From NCBI GenBank assembly GCA_002238855.1, contig MPND01000002.1, forward strand, positions 85,431 through 149,430: a DNA stretch of 64,000 bases, given 5' to 3'. Of this stretch, positions 42,489-51,953 are shown piece after piece (positions within the stretch are counted from its first letter, which is position 1; the number at the start of each line of letters is the position of its first letter). The position numbers and the translations under genes are program-made. This stretch comes from SAR202 cluster bacterium bin90 (lineage in GTDB: Bacteria > Chloroflexota > Dehalococcoidia > Lucifugimonadales > JADFKI01). The notes beneath the pieces were generated by a model. That model had not been told where the DNA came from. It worked only from the letters and a program-made list of their open reading frames with translations, and ran no database searches.

Positions 42489-45029
42489 CTAGCTAATCTC
42501 TACCGGATGACTCGCCTTATATTTCTCGAAGCGTTCGGCAATCGCTGCGTGTTGAGGAGCAGCCAGAGCAGGGTCGGCTTCCAGCAAACGGTTGGCCTCC
42601 TGCCGCGCCATCCGCATAATGTCAAGGTCGGTCAATCGCGCTACTTTCAGGTCGTTAAGTCCGCTCTGCCGTGTACCCATGTATTCGCCTGCTCCTCGAA
42701 TGCGCAGGTCCTCCTCTGCAATCTCGAACCCGTCCATAGTGCGCTCGAGAATTCGAATACGCTCGTGGGCATTTGCGCCGGGGCTGTCGGACAACAGCAG
42801 GCACTGGCTGGGATGCTCTCCTCTTCCGACGCGGCCCCTGAACTGGTGCAACTGCGCCAGCCCGAACCGGTCTGCCCCGTCAATCAACATGACTGTCGCA
42901 TTAGGGATGTCGATGCCGACTTCGATGACGGAGGTCGCAACCAGTACATCTATTTCCCCTGTCTGAAAGCCCCGCATCACTGCCTCACGTTCGTCCTGGT
43001 TTAGTCTGCCGTGAAGCAAGCCTAGTCGTAGGTCGCTGAAGACCAACTTCGAAAGCCGTTCGTACTCCTCTGTCGCCGCCCTCGCCTGTATCGCTTCAGA
43101 TTCTTCAATGAGCGGACAGATGATGAATGCCTGTCTGCCCGACATAACTTCCTGCCGTACAATCGCGTATGCATTGTCTCGCTGGTTGGGTTCAACCCAG
43201 CGGGTTCGAATCTCCTGGCGTCCGGGCGGCATTTCGTCAATCGTGGAGAGTTCCAGGTCGCCTAGCATGGTAAGGCGCACTGATCGTGGAATCGGCGTGG
43301 CTGACATTGCAAGCATGTGGGGAGTGCCACCCCTATGACGAAGGTTCATGCGCTGCATTACACCGAAGCGGTGCTGCTCATCAACGACCACCAGCGCGAG
43401 TTTTGGAATATCGACTGACTCCTGAATAAGCGCTTGAGTGCCAATGACGATGTCAATCTCTCCGTCCGCAATTCGCCTATGCATCTCATCTTTGGCCCTA
43501 TTGCTGAGACTGCCTGTCAACAGGCACACCGCGACTCGCTTTCCGTCAATGGGCAACTCTACATCGAAATAGGGTTCGGTTGTGAGTGACGATTCACCTC
43601 TGCCCAGTAAACCTGAAACCGTTAAGAAGTGCTGCTCTGCAAGGATTTCGGTTGGAGCCATCAGCGCGCCCTGACAATCGTTCAGCACTGCAAGCTGCAG
43701 CGCCGCCGTAGCAACAACGGTCTTTCCGCTGCCTACATCCCCTTGGAGCAGCCGGCTCATCGGAATTTCCTTCTCCAGGTCAGCAATTATTTCCTTCAGC
43801 GACCGCATTTGAGCGCTTGTCAGGGCATATGGAAGAGATTCCAGGAACGACTGCAGGCGACCATCGTCGGAGTGCAGTTGCACTGCGCCGCCAGAGGATT
43901 GCCACTCAATTCTGCGCCGGGCAACGGCTAGTTGCAGCATCAGCATTTCGTCGAAGGCAAGACGCCGGCGCGCCGACTCCGCCTGCTCCGGCGAATCCGG
44001 ATAATGCATCGATAAGATAGCTTCCTGCGCGCCCATCATGTCGTAAAGGCTAAGAGTATTTTTCGGGATATATTCCTTTATCTGCTCCAAAGCAACGTCG
44101 AGAGCCTGCTTGACTGCCCTCCTAATCGTCCGTTGATAAAGCCCATCCGTAAGGGGATAGATAGGCACAAGTCGTCCAGCGTGCATGTACCCGTCCCGCT
44201 CATCGAAGAAGTCGTAGTCAGGAGATTGAAAGACAATCCGTCCACGATAAACCTTCGCCATGCCGCTGATCACTATCCGGGACCCAGCCTTCAATGTCCT
44301 CGTAAGGTATGCCTGATTGAACCAGACGACCCTGATATTACCGGTCTCGTCGCCCAACACAGCCTGAGCGTTCTTCGATCGCCCTCGTCCAGTTTCCGAG
44401 ACTTCCCAGACTGTCGCTATCACAGTCTGAGTCTCTCCTGGCACCACTTGCGCAATCTTGCGAACACTCGTGAAATCGTCGTGTCTGTGAGGGAAGTGAA
44501 ATATCAAATCCTCAACAGTCTCGATGCCAAGGTTACTAAGCCTGGATTTAGTGCGTGAGTTGATGCCCCTCAGCCGCGTGACATCATCGTCTAGTCTCAT
44601 TCTCGCCGTCTTAGCCGGCCGCTTTCCAGCGCGGGGAGTCTGGCGGGGAGGAGTGCGAGTTTGCTCTGGCGGGGCAGGTTCAGCGCTGTTAGTCTTTATT
44701 GTATTGGGGCTAACAGAGCGATTAGGAGCTGCTGGGGATGCTTGGGGTTCGGGCCTTGTTTGCCCCGAAACTGTGGCCGTTCCGCTAGCGCGTGATAATA
44801 CTGCCTCTGCTTTGATGAGTGTATCTTCAACCCATTGAGCGCGCTGGCCTGCTGACATATTCGCATAGGAGACATCGGAGCCAAGCGACGAGGGGATTAC
44901 GTCCCGCCATAGAATTAAGAACGCGTCCAATCCGCCGATGACCGCATCGTCGCGGAACCCTCTGCGCTTCTCGAGACGCAGAATATTGGCAAGTGTCTGC
45001 AGTTTGCCGCTTTCATCTGAGGAGGTCAT
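42489..45029 (-). CDS. recG: ATP-dependent DNA helicase RecG
   Basis: About 846 residues, longer than usual RecG (about 690) because of an N-terminal extension (first 160 residues, low complexity with Pro/Arg/Thr). Then comes the wedge OB domain (KSRLSNLGIETVEDLIFHFP, VSETGRGRSKNAQAV) and the helicase core: Walker A LLQGDVGSGKTVVA, DEQHRFGV (motif II), SATPIPRS, and FRGRVGRGEHPSQC. It remodels stalled forks and branched DNA. It follows degV by about 80 bases on the same strand. The start may be ATG 45029 or GTG 45047. Confidence 0.95.
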   Translation of the reverse strand: MTSSDESGKLQTLANILRLEKRRGFRDDAVIGGLDAFLILWRDVIPSSLGSDVSYANMSAGQRAQWVEDTLIKAEAVLSRASGTATVSGQTRPEPQASPAAPNRSVSPNTIKTNSAEPAPPEQTRTPPRQTPRAGKRPAKTARMRLDDDVTRLRGINSRTKSRLSNLGIETVEDLIFHFPHRHDDFTSVRKIAQVVPGETQTVIATVWEVSETGRGRSKNAQAVLGDETGNIRVVWFNQAYLTRTLKAGSRIVISGMAKVYRGRIVFQSPDYDFFDERDGYMHAGRLVPIYPLTDGLYQRTIRRAVKQALDVALEQIKEYIPKNTLSLYDMMGAQEAILSMHYPDSPEQAESARRRLAFDEMLMLQLAVARRRIEWQSSGGAVQLHSDDGRLQSFLESLPYALTSAQMRSLKEIIADLEKEIPMSRLLQGDVGSGKTVVATAALQLAVLNDCQGALMAPTEILAEQHFLTVSGLLGRGESSLTTEPYFDVELPIDGKRVAVCLLTGSLSNRAKDEMHRRIADGEIDIVIGTQALIQESVDIPKLALVVVDEQHRFGVMQRMNLRHRGGTPHMLAMSATPIPRSVRLTMLGDLELSTIDEMPPGRQEIRTRWVEPNQRDNAYAIVRQEVMSGRQAFIICPLIEESEAIQARAATEEYERLSKLVFSDLRLGLLHGRLNQDEREAVMRGFQTGEIDVLVATSVIEVGIDIPNATVMLIDGADRFGLAQLHQFRGRVGRGEHPSQCLLLSDSPGANAHERIRILERTMDGFEIAEEDLRIRGAGEYMGTRQSGLNDLKVARLTDLDIMRMARQEANRLLEADPALAAPQHAAIAERFEKYKASHPVEIS

Positions 45030-45125
45030 GCCAAAATTGTAGCGCACATCTGGCAGATACGATACGAGGCATACGCCTACATATTCGCAGAATCATGCAG
45101 CAATTCGGAGGTGAATTTGACGAGC

Positions 45126-45974
45126 CTAATCGTCCTCAGCACGCAACAGAGACACCCCAAGCGCGGCTGGCCCAGTGTAGGTGCCAACGGCCGGTCCAAT
45201 CTGTGCCAGGAGAGGTTCCGTTCCATCTGGGAGTAATTGCTGAAGCTGCTCGGCGAAGGCGCGCGCCTCGTCAGGCGTGGTCGTATAGTTAACGCACAGC
45301 TCTTCGAGTGGGGCAAAGTCCTCGGTGACTCGTCGAAGCCTGGCGACACCCTTCTTGTGAGTGCGCTCCTTACCAAGTTCGTCAACAATGCCCTCGCGCA
45401 GGATAATCATCGGCTTAATGCTCAGGAGGGTTGCAAGCATTGCCCGCGCCTTCCCTATTCTGCCACCCTTCTGAAGATATTCCAGAGTGTCCAGAAGCAC
45501 ATAGGTCTCGGAACGACCAACCGCGCCTTCGGCCACGCTGACGACTTGTTGCAAGTCGCCTCCGTTCATTGCCGCTCTTGCGGCAGCGATCGCCACGAGG
45601 CCTGTACCCATCCCAGCCTGCATCGAGTCAATCACCTCGACGCCACATCCAATATTTGCCTGTTCGCCACCAGACCGAGCAGAATCGACAGTGCCACTGA
45701 GGGCAGCGGACACATGCACTGAAACAATGCCGTCTGCTCCGTCGGCAATCGATTCGTACAATTCTCGGAACTCACCGGGAGACGCCTGCGAAGTTGTAGG
45801 CAATACGGCGCTCCCGGAAACCCGACGATAAAATTCGTCGCCTGTGATGTCAACTCCGTCACGCAGTTCCTCAGTACCGAAAATTACCTTTTGAGGAATG
45901 ACGTTGATTCCGTACCGATCCGCGAGTTCGCGTGGTAAATCCGAGGTGCTGTCAGTTACTACTTTTACGGTCAT
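45126..45974 (-). CDS. DegV-family fatty-acid-binding protein (FakB-like)
   Basis: A 282-residue DegV protein. VKVVTDSTSDLPRELADRYG, TTSQASPGEFRELYESI and SVHVSAALSGTVDSARSG bind a fatty acid in known members. It follows the DAK2 kinase gene immediately; a GTG at 45983 overlaps that stop codon (GTGA), while the ATG at 45974 is the alternative chosen here. In Firmicutes, FakB carries an exogenous fatty acid to FakA for phosphorylation, so these two genes probably form that pair. Confidence 0.92.
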   Translation of the reverse strand: MTVKVVTDSTSDLPRELADRYGINVIPQKVIFGTEELRDGVDITGDEFYRRVSGSAVLPTTSQASPGEFRELYESIADGADGIVSVHVSAALSGTVDSARSGGEQANIGCGVEVIDSMQAGMGTGLVAIAAARAAMNGGDLQQVVSVAEGAVGRSETYVLLDTLEYLQKGGRIGKARAMLATLLSIKPMIILREGIVDELGKERTHKKGVARLRRVTEDFAPLEELCVNYTTTPDEARAFAEQLQQLLPDGTEPLLAQIGPAVGTYTGPAALGVSLLRAEDD

Positions 45975-45979
45975 ATCAC

Positions 45980-47650
45980 TCACTCTATTGAAACTATGAA
46001 ATGATAAAATGGCTGGCCGCCATAATAGTGCTGCAGATCAATCGAAGGAAATGCCGATTCCAACTCTGAGACCACATCATCTGCCTCAGCTTCAGAAACC
46101 GGATCCCCTCGATACAGAGTTACCAGGTCCCCGTCCCCAATGCCCGCGCTTCTCAGTATCGAAAGAGTCGTTTCCGGAAGACTCCTACCAGCGGCTACCA
46201 GCTGTCGTTCGAAGAGCCCGATAAGCTCCCCTTCTTCAGCGCTGATGCCATCAAGTGTGACCGAACGTGCCGCACGCGTGATTTCGCCAGTCCGGACTTC
46301 CCTGATCACATTTTCCATCTCGGCGGCATTTTCGCCGATGCTTCTGTACGGCTGAAATTCCAGTATTGCGGCAACACCTTGGGGAATGGTTGTGGTAGAT
46401 ACGACCCTGACCGTCTTTTCGGCTGCTTCGGCGGCCTGCTGAGCAGCGGGAAGGATATTCCCGTTATTTGGCAATATGATTACGCTCTCAGACGGCACGG
46501 AGTCAACGGCGTCTAATATTTCACGAACGCTCGGGTTCATGGTATCACCGGCGACCATAACGGAGGCGCCTTCGTGACGGAATACTGCCTCAAGTCCCTC
46601 ACCCCATGCCACTGCCAATACGGGAATGGGTATTACTTGCGCGAGTGCGTCCTCGACTTCCTGGCGCTGCCTGGCTGCTAGGCGTTCCCGCTGTTCGTCC
46701 ATGTTCTCCACGCTGACGCGGCTGACGCTTCCTAGCCCGCGGGCATAAGATAGGATTTCGTCAGGCACTTCGGTATGAACGTGGACCTTGACGAGCGAGG
46801 CATCGCCAATCACAACTGCAGACCTTCCACGAGTGGACATCTCCGTGCGGACGGAATCTACATCCAATCTCTCGCCCCGTATTACAAATTGGGTGCAGTT
46901 GCCGTATTCCTCATCCTCCGTGAGGTCGAGAAACTCCAGCGACACCCCTGTTTCAGACACATCTATGCCTTCGGGCAGCGGCATGTCAAGTTCGTCGGGC
47001 GATGTATCATCGTCCGCAACCCAGCGTCGAACACCTTCCAATATCATCCACAGCCCCAGCCCACCGGAGTCCACCACGCCCGCCTCCTGAAGCCTGGGCA
47101 ACAGCGACGGCGTCAAATTTACCGCGTCTCTAGCAGCATCGCTAATGTTGGATAGCATATCTTCCGCAGGGACGCCGGACTCTTTGCTCTGCGTCGCCGC
47201 GTCTGCTGCATATGTGAACACGGTCAGCATAGTGCCCTCGACCGGGTTGCCGATAGCGTTGTACGCATGACCTTTCGCAAGGCTTAGTGCAGCAGCCAGG
47301 TCATCGCTACTTACCGATGCTTTGCCGTCAAACGCTTCAGACATGCCTTTGAATAGCTGGGAGACAATTGATCCGCCATTTCCCTTAGCCCCCATACAGG
47401 CACCATCCCACATTGCCCTTGCCACGGCTTCGGCGGTGTCGGTTTCCGCGGACCGTGCCTCTTCAAGGGTGTCGCGCAGTGTGAGAAGCATATTAATGCC
47501 CGTGTCGCCGTCCTGAACGGGGAAGACATTCAGACGATTGACCAGGTTCACATGAGATTCAAGAACCTGAGCGGCCGCCGTGAACATGCCGAGTAGTGCA
47601 TCTCCAGACCAGGCAGTAGGATTGTTAGTTCGCTGGAGTGTGTCGGTCAT
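45980..47650 (-). CDS. DAK2-domain fatty acid kinase (FakA/YloV-like)
   Basis: A 556-residue protein. The N-terminal DhaL domain carries the ATP/Mg motif NVFPVQDGDTGINMLLTLRD, GACMGAKGNGGSIVSQLFKG and SGGLGLWMI, the middle domain follows, and the C-terminal EDD/DegV-like fold ends with DLQHYYGGQPFYHFIVSIE. With DegV (FakB) it phosphorylates fatty acids at the membrane surface. Position before degV and recG is a conserved order in many Gram-positive-like and Chloroflexota genomes. Confidence 0.93.
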   Translation of the reverse strand: MTDTLQRTNNPTAWSGDALLGMFTAAAQVLESHVNLVNRLNVFPVQDGDTGINMLLTLRDTLEEARSAETDTAEAVARAMWDGACMGAKGNGGSIVSQLFKGMSEAFDGKASVSSDDLAAALSLAKGHAYNAIGNPVEGTMLTVFTYAADAATQSKESGVPAEDMLSNISDAARDAVNLTPSLLPRLQEAGVVDSGGLGLWMILEGVRRWVADDDTSPDELDMPLPEGIDVSETGVSLEFLDLTEDEEYGNCTQFVIRGERLDVDSVRTEMSTRGRSAVVIGDASLVKVHVHTEVPDEILSYARGLGSVSRVSVENMDEQRERLAARQRQEVEDALAQVIPIPVLAVAWGEGLEAVFRHEGASVMVAGDTMNPSVREILDAVDSVPSESVIILPNNGNILPAAQQAAEAAEKTVRVVSTTTIPQGVAAILEFQPYRSIGENAAEMENVIREVRTGEITRAARSVTLDGISAEEGELIGLFERQLVAAGRSLPETTLSILRSAGIGDGDLVTLYRGDPVSEAEADDVVSELESAFPSIDLQHYYGGQPFYHFIVSIE

Positions 47651-47759
47651 TATCGTTGCCGTTTAACTCCGAATATGCTATCTTTGTGTGCAAATTCACA
47701 GGTGATTGTTGAGTGTATTTTTGTGCGCTTTCGCGCAGGTAGGGCATATACTTTAATGG

Positions 47760-47777
47760 GGTTGATTTTACTCAACC
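47760..47777 (+). promoter_or_regulatory. Small hairpin in the rpmB leader
   Basis: GGTTGA (47760-47765) pairs with TCAACC (47772-47777) around TTTTAC, 25 bases before the L28 ATG. A TATACT at 47747-47752 may be the -10. A further hairpin TGCGC/GCGCA lies at 47724-47737. Possible leader regulation of a ribosomal protein gene; no known class is recognised. Confidence 0.35.
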
Positions 47778-47801
47778 AAATGGAATTAGTAAAGGTGAAC
47801 C

Positions 47802-47993
47802 ATGGCAGTATGTGAAGTGTGCCATAAGACAGGACAGTCGGGTAACAATGTCAGCCACTCAAAGCGGCGCACACGCACACGCTGGCTACCCAACGTCCAA
47901 AAGGCTACGGTAGTAGTGGACGGCACTGCAAAGAAAATCAGGATCTGCACTCGCTGCCTCCGTACGCATTACAAGCAGCTGATGAAGGGCTGA
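47802..47993 (+). CDS. rpmB: 50S ribosomal protein L28
   Basis: A 63-residue L28. The zinc-ribbon form is present: CEVCHKTGQSGNNVSHSKRR at the N-terminus and ICTRCLRTHYKQ at the end give two CxxC pairs. WLPNVQKATV is the family core. AAAGG precedes the ATG. The next gene, hemA, begins six bases after its stop. Confidence 0.95.
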   Translation: MAVCEVCHKTGQSGNNVSHSKRRTRTRWLPNVQKATVVVDGTAKKIRICTRCLRTHYKQLMKG

Positions 47994-47999
47994 TCGATC

Positions 48000-49244
48000 T
48001 TGCAAGAGATTCTGCTAGTTGGGTTAAGCCACAAAACCGCGCCTCTGGAAGTGCGCGAGTCCGTCTCTTTCCTGAGCGGGCAGATTCTGGAAGCTCTTCC
48101 CAGTCTCAGGGAAGAGCTTGGCGAAGCCGTAGTTCTTTCAACATGCAATCGCACTGAGATTTATACGGTTACCGAGAATGCCGCTGGCGACACGGAGCGC
48201 ATCCACAGATTCGTCGCCGACTACCACGATCTCCCTGACGACAGCATAACGCCACACCTGTATAGTTACGCCGGTTCGGACGCCGTACGCCACTTGTTCA
48301 GCGTCGCGGGCGGCTTGGACTCTCTGATCGTTGGCGAGTCACAGATACTTGGACAGGTGCGAGGCGCGTTGAGCGCTGCGACTGAAGTGAAAGCTGCGAA
48401 TGTGGCGTCTGTCAGACTGTTCCATGCAGCTCTCCGTACCGGCAGACGGATCCGGCAGGAAACGAATGTGGGACGCAATCCACTCTCCATAAGTTACGCA
48501 GGCGTTCGACTTGCCCAACGTGTACTCGGCGATCTATCCAGTAAGCGGGCATTGCTGATTGGCGCCGGCGAAGCAGGCAGCCTTGTCGCCAAGGCGCTTC
48601 GCACGGTCGGCATCGGTGACTTGATGATTGCCAATCGAACTGAGAGCAAGGCAAAAGAACTTGCCGGCTACTTGAGCAGCAGGGTCGTGCCATTCGACAA
48701 TCTTGATACCGCCCTACAATCCGCAGATATCGTGATAGCTGCAACAGATTCACCCAGTTACATCATCACGCTGGAAATGGCGGAATATATGCGTCGCACT
48801 CCTTACGAGTCGCCACTCTTTGCATTCGACCTTGCAATTCCACGCGACGTCGACCCCGAAGTAGCCACGGAATGCGCTGTGCGCCTGTTTAACATTGATG
48901 ACCTCTCTGCCATTGCGGAGGAGAACATGGCTGAACGCCTCCGTTCCGCAGCAGACGCTGAGGTCATAATCGAAGACGAGGTCTCCAGATTCATGAAGTG
49001 GTGGGACTCGCTCGACGTGCTGTCCACAATAAAAGCCCTTCACCAGAACGCTGAGGACATCCGGCAGAGGGAGCTTGACAGGGCGTTCGGCATGCTAGAA
49101 GGCTTGACACCTGAGAATGAACAGGTCGTTGAGACTCTTACGCGCTCTATCGTAAACAAGATTTTGCATGACCCTACCGATTCGCTGAAGAGCGGGGCGA
49201 CGAAGTCACAAATACGCGCTGCTAAAGATCTGTTCCGTCTGTAA
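48000..49244 (+). CDS. hemA: Glutamyl-tRNA reductase
   Basis: A 414-residue enzyme reducing glutamyl-tRNA to glutamate-1-semialdehyde, the first step of C5 tetrapyrrole synthesis. It shows LVGLSHKTAPLEVRESVSF, the catalytic Cys in VVLSTCNRTEIYTV, VGESQILGQVRGAL and the NADPH region LLIGAGEAGSLVAKAL. The start is a TTG at 48000. The usual partner hemL may be one of the two distant 444-residue aminotransferases or lie outside. Confidence 0.96.
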   Translation: MQEILLVGLSHKTAPLEVRESVSFLSGQILEALPSLREELGEAVVLSTCNRTEIYTVTENAAGDTERIHRFVADYHDLPDDSITPHLYSYAGSDAVRHLFSVAGGLDSLIVGESQILGQVRGALSAATEVKAANVASVRLFHAALRTGRRIRQETNVGRNPLSISYAGVRLAQRVLGDLSSKRALLIGAGEAGSLVAKALRTVGIGDLMIANRTESKAKELAGYLSSRVVPFDNLDTALQSADIVIAATDSPSYIITLEMAEYMRRTPYESPLFAFDLAIPRDVDPEVATECAVRLFNIDDLSAIAEENMAERLRSAADAEVIIEDEVSRFMKWWDSLDVLSTIKALHQNAEDIRQRELDRAFGMLEGLTPENEQVVETLTRSIVNKILHDPTDSLKSGATKSQIRAAKDLFRL

Positions 49245-49433
49245 TTTGCTGGCTTCAATCAGCTATACTTGATGTGCTGAGAATGTAAGGCGGTTAATCA
49301 CGCAGGGTCGCCGACCACCTACAGCGTCTAAGAAACTTGGACAATCCATATAGGTACTCTACGAAACTATTGATAGAGCTTGTGCAATGCGCTGAATGCT
49401 AAGCAGGTGGCGCAGGCGACTGAGGAGGCAAAC

Positions 49434-50405
49434 ATGGCCGAATATACGAAGAATGAAGCAATGGGCTGGGCCCGCGAAAACCTGCGTGGTCAGTGGACGA
49501 CGCTTATGACCCCGTTTACGTCCGACGACGAATTTGATGAACAAGGGATGCGAAGCAACATTCAGCATATTCGAGCGCTTGGGACGCAAGGCGCAGGTTG
49601 CACATGGGGAATGGGAGAGTTCTGGAGTCTCACCCTTGAGGAGCGGATGCGCGTATTTGACGTCGTAGCGGACGAGGCAGGCGGGGAGTGGCCCATAGCG
49701 GCACATGTTACGCACACCTCTTACAAGGATATGATTGCTCTAGCCAAGCATGCTGAGGAGATAGGCTTCGACCTCCTCATATGCGCGGCACCCTATTTTG
49801 TCACCAAGACCGAAGAGCAGGTTGTGGACTGGATGCGAGTGCTCGCGGACAACACCAACCTAGCTATCATGTACTACAACTCGCCGCAATTTGGCATCGT
49901 GATGAGCGCACAAGGCCTTGGGCAGATATGCTCGATCCCTAACGTGGTTGGGGTCAAGGAAGCGAGCTTCAATCAGGAACTGTCCATCGAGGCGCATCAA
50001 CTCCTCGGACGTGACGCAATTATCAGCACACCTGACGAGTGGATAATGTTCAAAGGCAGAGAACTGGGCTTTGAGCAGCAGGTGATGTTCGCCAATACGT
50101 CGGACTGGCGCTTCGACAGGCCCGGCAAGAATTACTACAACCAGTTTATTGACAAGGCCATGCGTGGCGACCTCGATGATGAGTTCTACGATAAGCATGT
50201 TCGCCCGATTAAAGCAGTCTCTGACAAGTGGTGGGCAAGCACTGTCCAGAAGGCAAATGGTGCCCTACCCGCGCCTTTGTGCAAGTATTGGGGAGAGGTC
50301 ATGGGAATGGCCGGTGGGCATGTCAGGCAACCGCACATTAACCTGTCGGATGCAGAGAAGGCCGAACTCAAGTCAGAAGTGGAAGCGGCACTCGACCAGA
50401 TTTAG
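49434..50405 (+). CDS. DapA-like class I aldolase (dihydrodipicolinate synthase family)
   Basis: A 323-residue TIM-barrel. The Schiff-base lysine is in VVGVKEAS (Lys175) and the active-site tyrosine in IMYYNSPQ (Tyr147/148). The usual GTTGE motif is changed to CTWGMGE (residues 56-62), so this is a substrate-divergent member rather than true DapA. The ATG at 49434 has GAGGAGG six bases upstream. It ends 20 bases before the MfnB-TusA-like gene on the same strand, so they are probably one operon. Substrate unknown; the neighbour suggests a small aldehyde or triose-derived compound. Confidence 0.88.
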   Translation: MAEYTKNEAMGWARENLRGQWTTLMTPFTSDDEFDEQGMRSNIQHIRALGTQGAGCTWGMGEFWSLTLEERMRVFDVVADEAGGEWPIAAHVTHTSYKDMIALAKHAEEIGFDLLICAAPYFVTKTEEQVVDWMRVLADNTNLAIMYYNSPQFGIVMSAQGLGQICSIPNVVGVKEASFNQELSIEAHQLLGRDAIISTPDEWIMFKGRELGFEQQVMFANTSDWRFDRPGKNYYNQFIDKAMRGDLDDEFYDKHVRPIKAVSDKWWASTVQKANGALPAPLCKYWGEVMGMAGGHVRQPHINLSDAEKAELKSEVEAALDQI

Positions 50406-50425
50406 ATTCAAGGAAGGTACTCGCT

Positions 50426-51427
50426 ATGATACTAATGGTGAGCGTTCAGAACATGGAAGAAGCGCTGCAAGCTCTAAAGGGCGGCGCTGACATTATCGAT
50501 GTGAAGAACTTGCAGGAGGCATTGGTTGGCTCCGCGCACCCGCACACCGTCCGAGATGTGCGTAACGCTATCCCTATGGAGCGTCACGCCAGCGTAACCC
50601 TAGGGGTTGTGCCTCATCAGGTGGGCACAGTTGCGATGGCAGTGTATGCGGCCGGCGTCATCAACGCGACATCCGTGAAAGTTGGCTTTATGGACCACGA
50701 GTACGAGCTTGCGCTTGAAACTCTTCACGCAAGCCGCGAGGCGCTCAACGGCTTCGAAACGAAGCTCATTGGTTCCCTATTTGCCGACAACGCGCTCTTC
50801 GGCGGACTCGAGCCGCACCACATGAACAAGCTTGCGATGGAGACCAAGTGCGACGGCTGGCTGATCGACACGCTAACAAAAGACGGTCGAAACCTCTTCG
50901 ATTTTGTTCGCGAGGAAGAATTGCGCGATATGGTGTTCGAGGGTAAAGAAGCGGGAATGAGCACCGCACTTTCCGGCCACCTTCGCATCAGCGATCTCGA
51001 TGAGCTAGCGCGAATAAACCCCGACATTGTAGGCGTACGAGGCGCAGCATGCCAGAAGTCCGAGGACCGGACATCCAGCGTTCACTGGGAGCCCGTAGCC
51101 GAGTTCAAGCGACAACTGGACATGCGTCTTAGCGGCGAGGTGGACGTGTTCGACGGTGCCGCATCTATGGCTTCGGGGAATGGCACAGCAAACGGAAGCA
51201 GCGGCAGCGAGTGGGTTGTCATTGACGGCACCGGAAAGACTTGTGCCGGCATCATAGCCGCCTTGACCGAACACATCGACAACGATGGTGAGTCATTCGT
51301 AGAAGTTCTTATCCCCGACGTGCTCAATACATACGATGTGATCGTCTGGGCTGAAAGGCGCAACCATAGCATTCTCACCCAGCGAAACGACGATTCAGGC
51401 TTCATCAGGATGTTGATCAAGCCGTAA
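50426..51427 (+). CDS. MfnB-like (5-formylfuran-3-yl)methyl phosphate synthase fused to a TusA-like domain
   Basis: A 333-residue fusion. Residues 1-235 match MfnB/DUF556, which in methanogens condenses two glyceraldehyde-3-phosphate to the furan precursor of methanofuran: GGADIIDVKN with Asp25 and Lys27, VKVGF with Lys85, DTLTKDG (Asp148, Lys152) and DIVGVRGAAC. Catalytic positions keep the same numbers as the archaeal enzyme for 25, 27 and 85. A Gly/Ser/Asn linker follows, then residues 263-333 look like TusA: WVVIDGTGKTCAGIIAALTE with Cys273, VEVLI and VWAERRNHSIL. TusA usually has Cys-Pro; here it is Cys-Ala. The function of the combined protein is inferred, not known. Confidence 0.8.
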   Translation: MILMVSVQNMEEALQALKGGADIIDVKNLQEALVGSAHPHTVRDVRNAIPMERHASVTLGVVPHQVGTVAMAVYAAGVINATSVKVGFMDHEYELALETLHASREALNGFETKLIGSLFADNALFGGLEPHHMNKLAMETKCDGWLIDTLTKDGRNLFDFVREEELRDMVFEGKEAGMSTALSGHLRISDLDELARINPDIVGVRGAACQKSEDRTSSVHWEPVAEFKRQLDMRLSGEVDVFDGAASMASGNGTANGSSGSEWVVIDGTGKTCAGIIAALTEHIDNDGESFVEVLIPDVLNTYDVIVWAERRNHSILTQRNDDSGFIRMLIKP

Positions 51428-51466
51428 CAACTTCATACCGAAATACGGCACTTAACAGTTTGAAAT

Positions 51467-51503
51467 CGGCGCGTACCTCAGTTAAGGAGCTACGCGCCGT
51501 TTG
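51467..51503 (+). terminator. Terminator after the MfnB-TusA-like gene
   Basis: CGGCGCGTA (51467-51475) pairs with TACGCGCCG (51491-51499), followed by TTTGTG. The 9-base-pair stem and T-rich tail fit a rho-independent terminator. Confidence 0.7.
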
Positions 51504-51660
51504 TGTGAATTGATACCTGCCCACTTGCTATGGTCCGGTTGAGATTGTGCTTGTAAAGGGCTCGACAGATTTTTTCCTATTACAAACATTTCCCTCCATG
51601 CGTTTGCCGTATTCAGCAGGCCCGTGCTACGATAACCGTACAGGAGAGTGTCAACGCGTA

Positions 51661-51936
51661 ATGGTTCCAGAGATAGTGCAGGACATAGCATTTTATATAG
51701 GATTCGTCAGAGACCTGCTGGTTTTAAGTATATTGCTGGTCATCCTGATTGTCGTTTTTTCAATCTATAGAAAGGTTTCACAAGCCTTGAACTCAGCGGG
51801 GCGCATCTTAGACAATACTGAGGAAATAGTAAATACTGTGTCCGAAAACATCGTAGGGCCCGCTTCTGCAGGTTCTGGATTTGCATTTGGATTGGGCAAA
51901 ATATTTGCATTTCTCAGAGGTACTAAGAAGAAGTGA
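51661..51936 (+). CDS. Small membrane protein, DUF948-like
   Basis: A 91-residue protein with one transmembrane segment (LLVLSILLVILIVVFSIY) and an amphipathic C-terminal half (LNSAGRILDNTEEIVNTVSE). It overlaps the next frame by a few bases and precedes a YtxH-like gene; this pairing of DUF948-like and YtxH-like proteins is common. The ATG at 51661 is preferred over an upstream frame. Role in the envelope or stress is not established. Confidence 0.65.
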   Translation: MVPEIVQDIAFYIGFVRDLLVLSILLVILIVVFSIYRKVSQALNSAGRILDNTEEIVNTVSENIVGPASAGSGFAFGLGKIFAFLRGTKKK

Positions 51937-51953
51937 AAGGAAGAGTGAAGGAC

